Notes under the pieces: model-generated
What the model saw: the letters and a program-made list of their open reading frames with translations, nothing else
What the model was told of the DNA's origin: nothing
Database searches by the model: none
Program-made: the position numbers and the translations under genes
NCBI GenBank assembly: GCA_002319815.1
Contig: DCFR01000001.1
Location: forward strand, 3,715 to 27,398
Direction of reading: 5' to 3'
Source of the DNA: Megamonas sp. UBA1799
GTDB taxonomy: Bacteria; Bacillota; Negativicutes; Selenomonadales; Selenomonadaceae
Length of the DNA stretch: 23,684 bases
In this document: one piece after another, positions 21,487 to 23,684 of the stretch
Layout: each line of letters starts with the position of its first letter
How positions within the stretch are numbered: the stretch's first letter is position 1

Positions 21487-21753
21487 ATGACCAAAGAACG
21501 TGACGCTGCTCTGAAAGCGTTGAAAATATCGCGCGGCCAGATTGACGGCATCATCAAGATGATTGAAGATGGTCGCTATTGTATCGATGTGACGAATCAG
21601 TTGCTCGCCACCCAGTCGCTCTTAAAAAGAGCCGAACTGCAGATTTTACAAGGCCATATGCGCAGCTGTGTAAAAGATGCCTGTATGACCCAGCATCCGG
21701 AAGAAAAGATTGAGGAAATTAACAAAATTTTTGAGAAGCTCATTACCAAATAG
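21487..21753 (+). CDS. csoR: Copper-sensing transcriptional repressor CsoR
   Basis: An 88-residue all-helical repressor of the CsoR/RcnR family. Cu(I) binding releases it from the operator and allows expression of copper export. The ligand set is intact: Cys32 (GRYCIDV), His57 and Cys61 (QGHMRSC), with the same spacing as Cys36, His61 and Cys65 of Mycobacterium tuberculosis CsoR. A further Cys66 follows. The absence of an N-terminal His and the linkage to copA favour copper over nickel/cobalt (RcnR) or sulfur (CstR) sensing. It overlaps nothing and lies 34 nt before copA in an apparent operon with its own dyad operator at 21461-21473. Confidence 0.95.
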   Translation: MTKERDAALKALKISRGQIDGIIKMIEDGRYCIDVTNQLLATQSLLKRAELQILQGHMRSCVKDACMTQHPEEKIEEINKIFEKLITK

Positions 21754-21787
21754 TTTTGCGTTTGTACTGGAAGGGAGACCCTGACCA

Positions 21788-23684
21788 ATGAAAAAAATGT
21801 ATAAAATCAGCGGCATGAGCTGCGCCGCTTGTTCTTCCCGGGTAGAACGATTTGTCAAAAAAATGGACGGCGTCTCAGCCGCCTCGGTAAATCTGGCCGC
21901 CGAAACCTTGCGGGTAGATTTTGATGAAAAAACGACCACAGCCGCAGCCATTGAAGCAGCCGTCGTCAAAGCCGGTTACGGTGTCGTCCACGACCCCGAG
22001 GCGGTGCTGTCGCCGGAAGATCACATCCGGACCATGCGCTTTCGTTTGCTGTTGTCGCTGCTGTTTCTTGTTCCGCTGCTTATGGTCTCCATGGGACATA
22101 TGCTGGCCGAAGCAACCGGCTGGTTTCACATGCCGCCTCTTTTAAACCCGGCGCTTTATCCGATGAATGCGGCTTGTCTGGAGTTTGTCCTCACGCTGCC
22201 GATTCTTTTTATCGGCCGTGACTTTTACAGCAAGGGACTGAAAAATCTTTTCCATCTAGCGCCCAATATGGACTCTTTGATTGCCGTCGGCACGCTGGCC
22301 GCAATGTTCTATAGTCTGTTTGCCATGACGATGATTTCCCTTGGCTACGAGAGTTACACCCATCAGATTTACTTTGAATCAGCCGGCACCATACTCACGC
22401 TGATTACTTTAGGCAAATATCTGGAAGCCATTGCAAAAAACAAAACTTCACAAGCAGTGCGCTCGCTGCTGGATCTTGCTCCCAAAACCGCCCGTATTCA
22501 GGACCGTGAAGGAGAAAAAGAAATCCCGGTCAGTGAGGTCCAACCCGGCGACCAGATTGTTGTTCGTCCCGGGGAAGCGCTGCCGGTTGACGGGGTAATC
22601 ACCGAAGGCGTCGCCAGCATCGACGAATCGATGCTTACCGGAGAGTCCATGCCTGCTACCCACGGCATCGGCGATGAAGTATTCGGCGCCTCGATCAATA
22701 AAACCGGTTTCTTTAAATACCGGGCCACAAAAATTGGCGAAGATGCCGCCCTGGCACGCATTGTGCGGTTGGTTGAAGAAGCGCAGGGATCCAAGGCGCC
22801 GATTGCCCGCATCGCCGATACCGTTTCCGGTTATTTTGTACCGATCGTAATAACCCTTGCCCTGCTGGCGGCAGGCGGCTGGTTTTTTGCCGGTGAATCC
22901 CCGGAATTCGTGCTCACGATTTTTGTTTCGGTACTGGTTATTGCCTGCCCCTGCGCTTTGGGACTGGCCACACCGACGGCCATTATGGTGGCTACCGGCA
23001 AGGGCGCCGAACACGGCATCCTCATTAAAGGCGGTGAAGCCCTGGAAACCGCCCAGCATATCAGCGCCATCGTACTGGATAAGACCGGCACTTTAACGGT
23101 GGGAAAACCAGCCGTCACCGATATTATCCCAGAGGGACTCACGGAAAATACGCTGCTCAGTCTGGCCGCTTCAGCCGAAAACGGATCGGAGCATCCTCTG
23201 GCCACCGCCGTCACGGATCTCGCCCTTCGTCGGCATTTGCGCCTGCAGCGGCTGGCTGCCTTCAATGCCGTTCCCGGCGAAGGCATTGAGGCACTGCTGA
23301 ACGGGCAGCCATTGCGCGTTGGCAAAAGCAAATGGCTGGAAGCCCAGCAGGTAGAAATCAGCGCCGAATTGCTGACGCGAGCGGACCAACTGGCTGAAAA
23401 AGGAAAAACGCCTGTTTTTATAAGTACCGGAAACACCTGCCGCGGTCTCATCGCCCTGGCAGATACGGTCAAACCAGAAAGCCGCGATGCCGTTGAACGT
23501 TTGCAGCAACTCGGCATCCAGGTCATCATGCTGACGGGTGATAACCTGCGGACAGCTCGGGCGATCGCCAAAGAAGTCGGCATAACAGAGGTCAGGGCCG
23601 AAATTCTGCCGGAAGACAAGGCCCGGGAAGTCCAGCTTTTACAGGCCCATGGCCACACCGTAGCCATGGCCGGCGACGGCATCA
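21788..23684 (+). CDS. copA: P1B-type copper-exporting ATPase (partial, cut by right edge)
   Basis: The first 632 codons of a P1B-1 copper ATPase that exports Cu(I) across the inner membrane. In order: one N-terminal heavy-metal-associated domain with GMSCAAC (Cys12, Cys15); membrane helices from about residue 80; the actuator motif TGES (284-287); the transmembrane Cu(I) site CPC (387-389) in ACPCALGLATP; the phosphorylation motif DKTGTLT with Asp431; the SEHPLA motif of the nucleotide-binding domain; and, at the edge, the hinge AGDGI, so only the last two helices and the C-terminus are missing. The ATG at 21788 has GGGAG 10 nt upstream; a second Met three codons in is possible. No copZ chaperone gene lies between csoR and copA. 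Confidence 0.95.
   Translation, partial: MKKMYKISGMSCAACSSRVERFVKKMDGVSAASVNLAAETLRVDFDEKTTTAAAIEAAVVKAGYGVVHDPEAVLSPEDHIRTMRFRLLLSLLFLVPLLMVSMGHMLAEATGWFHMPPLLNPALYPMNAACLEFVLTLPILFIGRDFYSKGLKNLFHLAPNMDSLIAVGTLAAMFYSLFAMTMISLGYESYTHQIYFESAGTILTLITLGKYLEAIAKNKTSQAVRSLLDLAPKTARIQDREGEKEIPVSEVQPGDQIVVRPGEALPVDGVITEGVASIDESMLTGESMPATHGIGDEVFGASINKTGFFKYRATKIGEDAALARIVRLVEEAQGSKAPIARIADTVSGYFVPIVITLALLAAGGWFFAGESPEFVLTIFVSVLVIACPCALGLATPTAIMVATGKGAEHGILIKGGEALETAQHISAIVLDKTGTLTVGKPAVTDIIPEGLTENTLLSLAASAENGSEHPLATAVTDLALRRHLRLQRLAAFNAVPGEGIEALLNGQPLRVGKSKWLEAQQVEISAELLTRADQLAEKGKTPVFISTGNTCRGLIALADTVKPESRDAVERLQQLGIQVIMLTGDNLRTARAIAKEVGITEVRAEILPEDKAREVQLLQAHGHTVAMAGDGI

Noticed and set aside
22448..23682. 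Long minus-strand ORFs of 203 and 283 codons at the right end
   Set aside because: They are shadows of copA, whose plus-strand frame carries every P1B ATPase motif in order.
1..23684. CRISPR array, tRNA, rRNA, insertion sequence or prophage
   Set aside because: No regularly spaced repeats, no RNA gene signatures and no transposase or phage proteins were seen on either strand.

Overview
The window looks like chromosomal DNA from an anaerobic member of the Negativicutes (diderm Firmicutes), most likely Acidaminococcaceae (Phascolarctobacterium, Acidaminococcus, Succiniclasticum or a relative). That assignment is an inference from gene content: a biotin-dependent sodium-pumping acyl-CoA decarboxylase membrane subunit with tiny OadG-type partners, two SLC13/DASS dicarboxylate carriers, LL-diaminopimelate aminotransferase, an anaerobic-type cobaltochelatase and the c-di-AMP/glmM cluster. 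No rRNA, tRNA, CRISPR array, insertion sequence or phage gene was seen.

Layout. (1) Positions 1-4625, all minus strand: a sodium-energy region. Two paralogous modules each begin with a 44-residue OadG-like microprotein followed by a full-length OadG-like subunit. Module 1 (about 4090 to 995) continues with the beta subunit (OadB/GcdB/MmdB type) and an SLC13 carrier. Module 2 (420 to 1) runs off the left edge. Both modules have a promoter candidate and, about 200 bp upstream of the predicted start of transcription, a related bipartite inverted-repeat element. (2) 4636-10352, minus: cdaA-cdaR, a COG2509 FAD-dependent dehydrogenase, glmM and cbiK. (3) 10508-13697, minus: ilvE, and the overlapping pair acpS-nnr. 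(4) 13767-15317, minus: motA-motB. (5) 15605-16495, plus: a LysR-type regulator. (6) 16612-17331, minus: a secreted protein with internal repeats. (7) 17527-18927, minus: a second SLC13/DASS carrier with a long structured leader. (8) 19369-21337, plus: dapL and a secreted protein of unknown function. (9) 21487 to the right edge, plus: csoR-copA copper resistance, with copA cut by the window end.

How the genes work together (inference). Uptake of a dicarboxylate with Na+ by the SLC13 carrier, and Na+ export driven by decarboxylation of an acyl-CoA through the OadB-type subunit, would form a sodium circuit. The cobaltochelatase would serve B12 synthesis, which fits a succinate-to-propionate pathway using methylmalonyl-CoA mutase. 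The decarboxylase substrate (methylmalonyl-CoA, glutaconyl-CoA or oxaloacetate) cannot be decided here, because neither the carboxyltransferase nor the biotin carrier is in the window.

The least ordinary material is in the first 4.6 kb: the duplicated 44-aa membrane microproteins, their synonymous-only divergence, the shared far-upstream element, and small candidate ORFs abutting both microprotein start codons.
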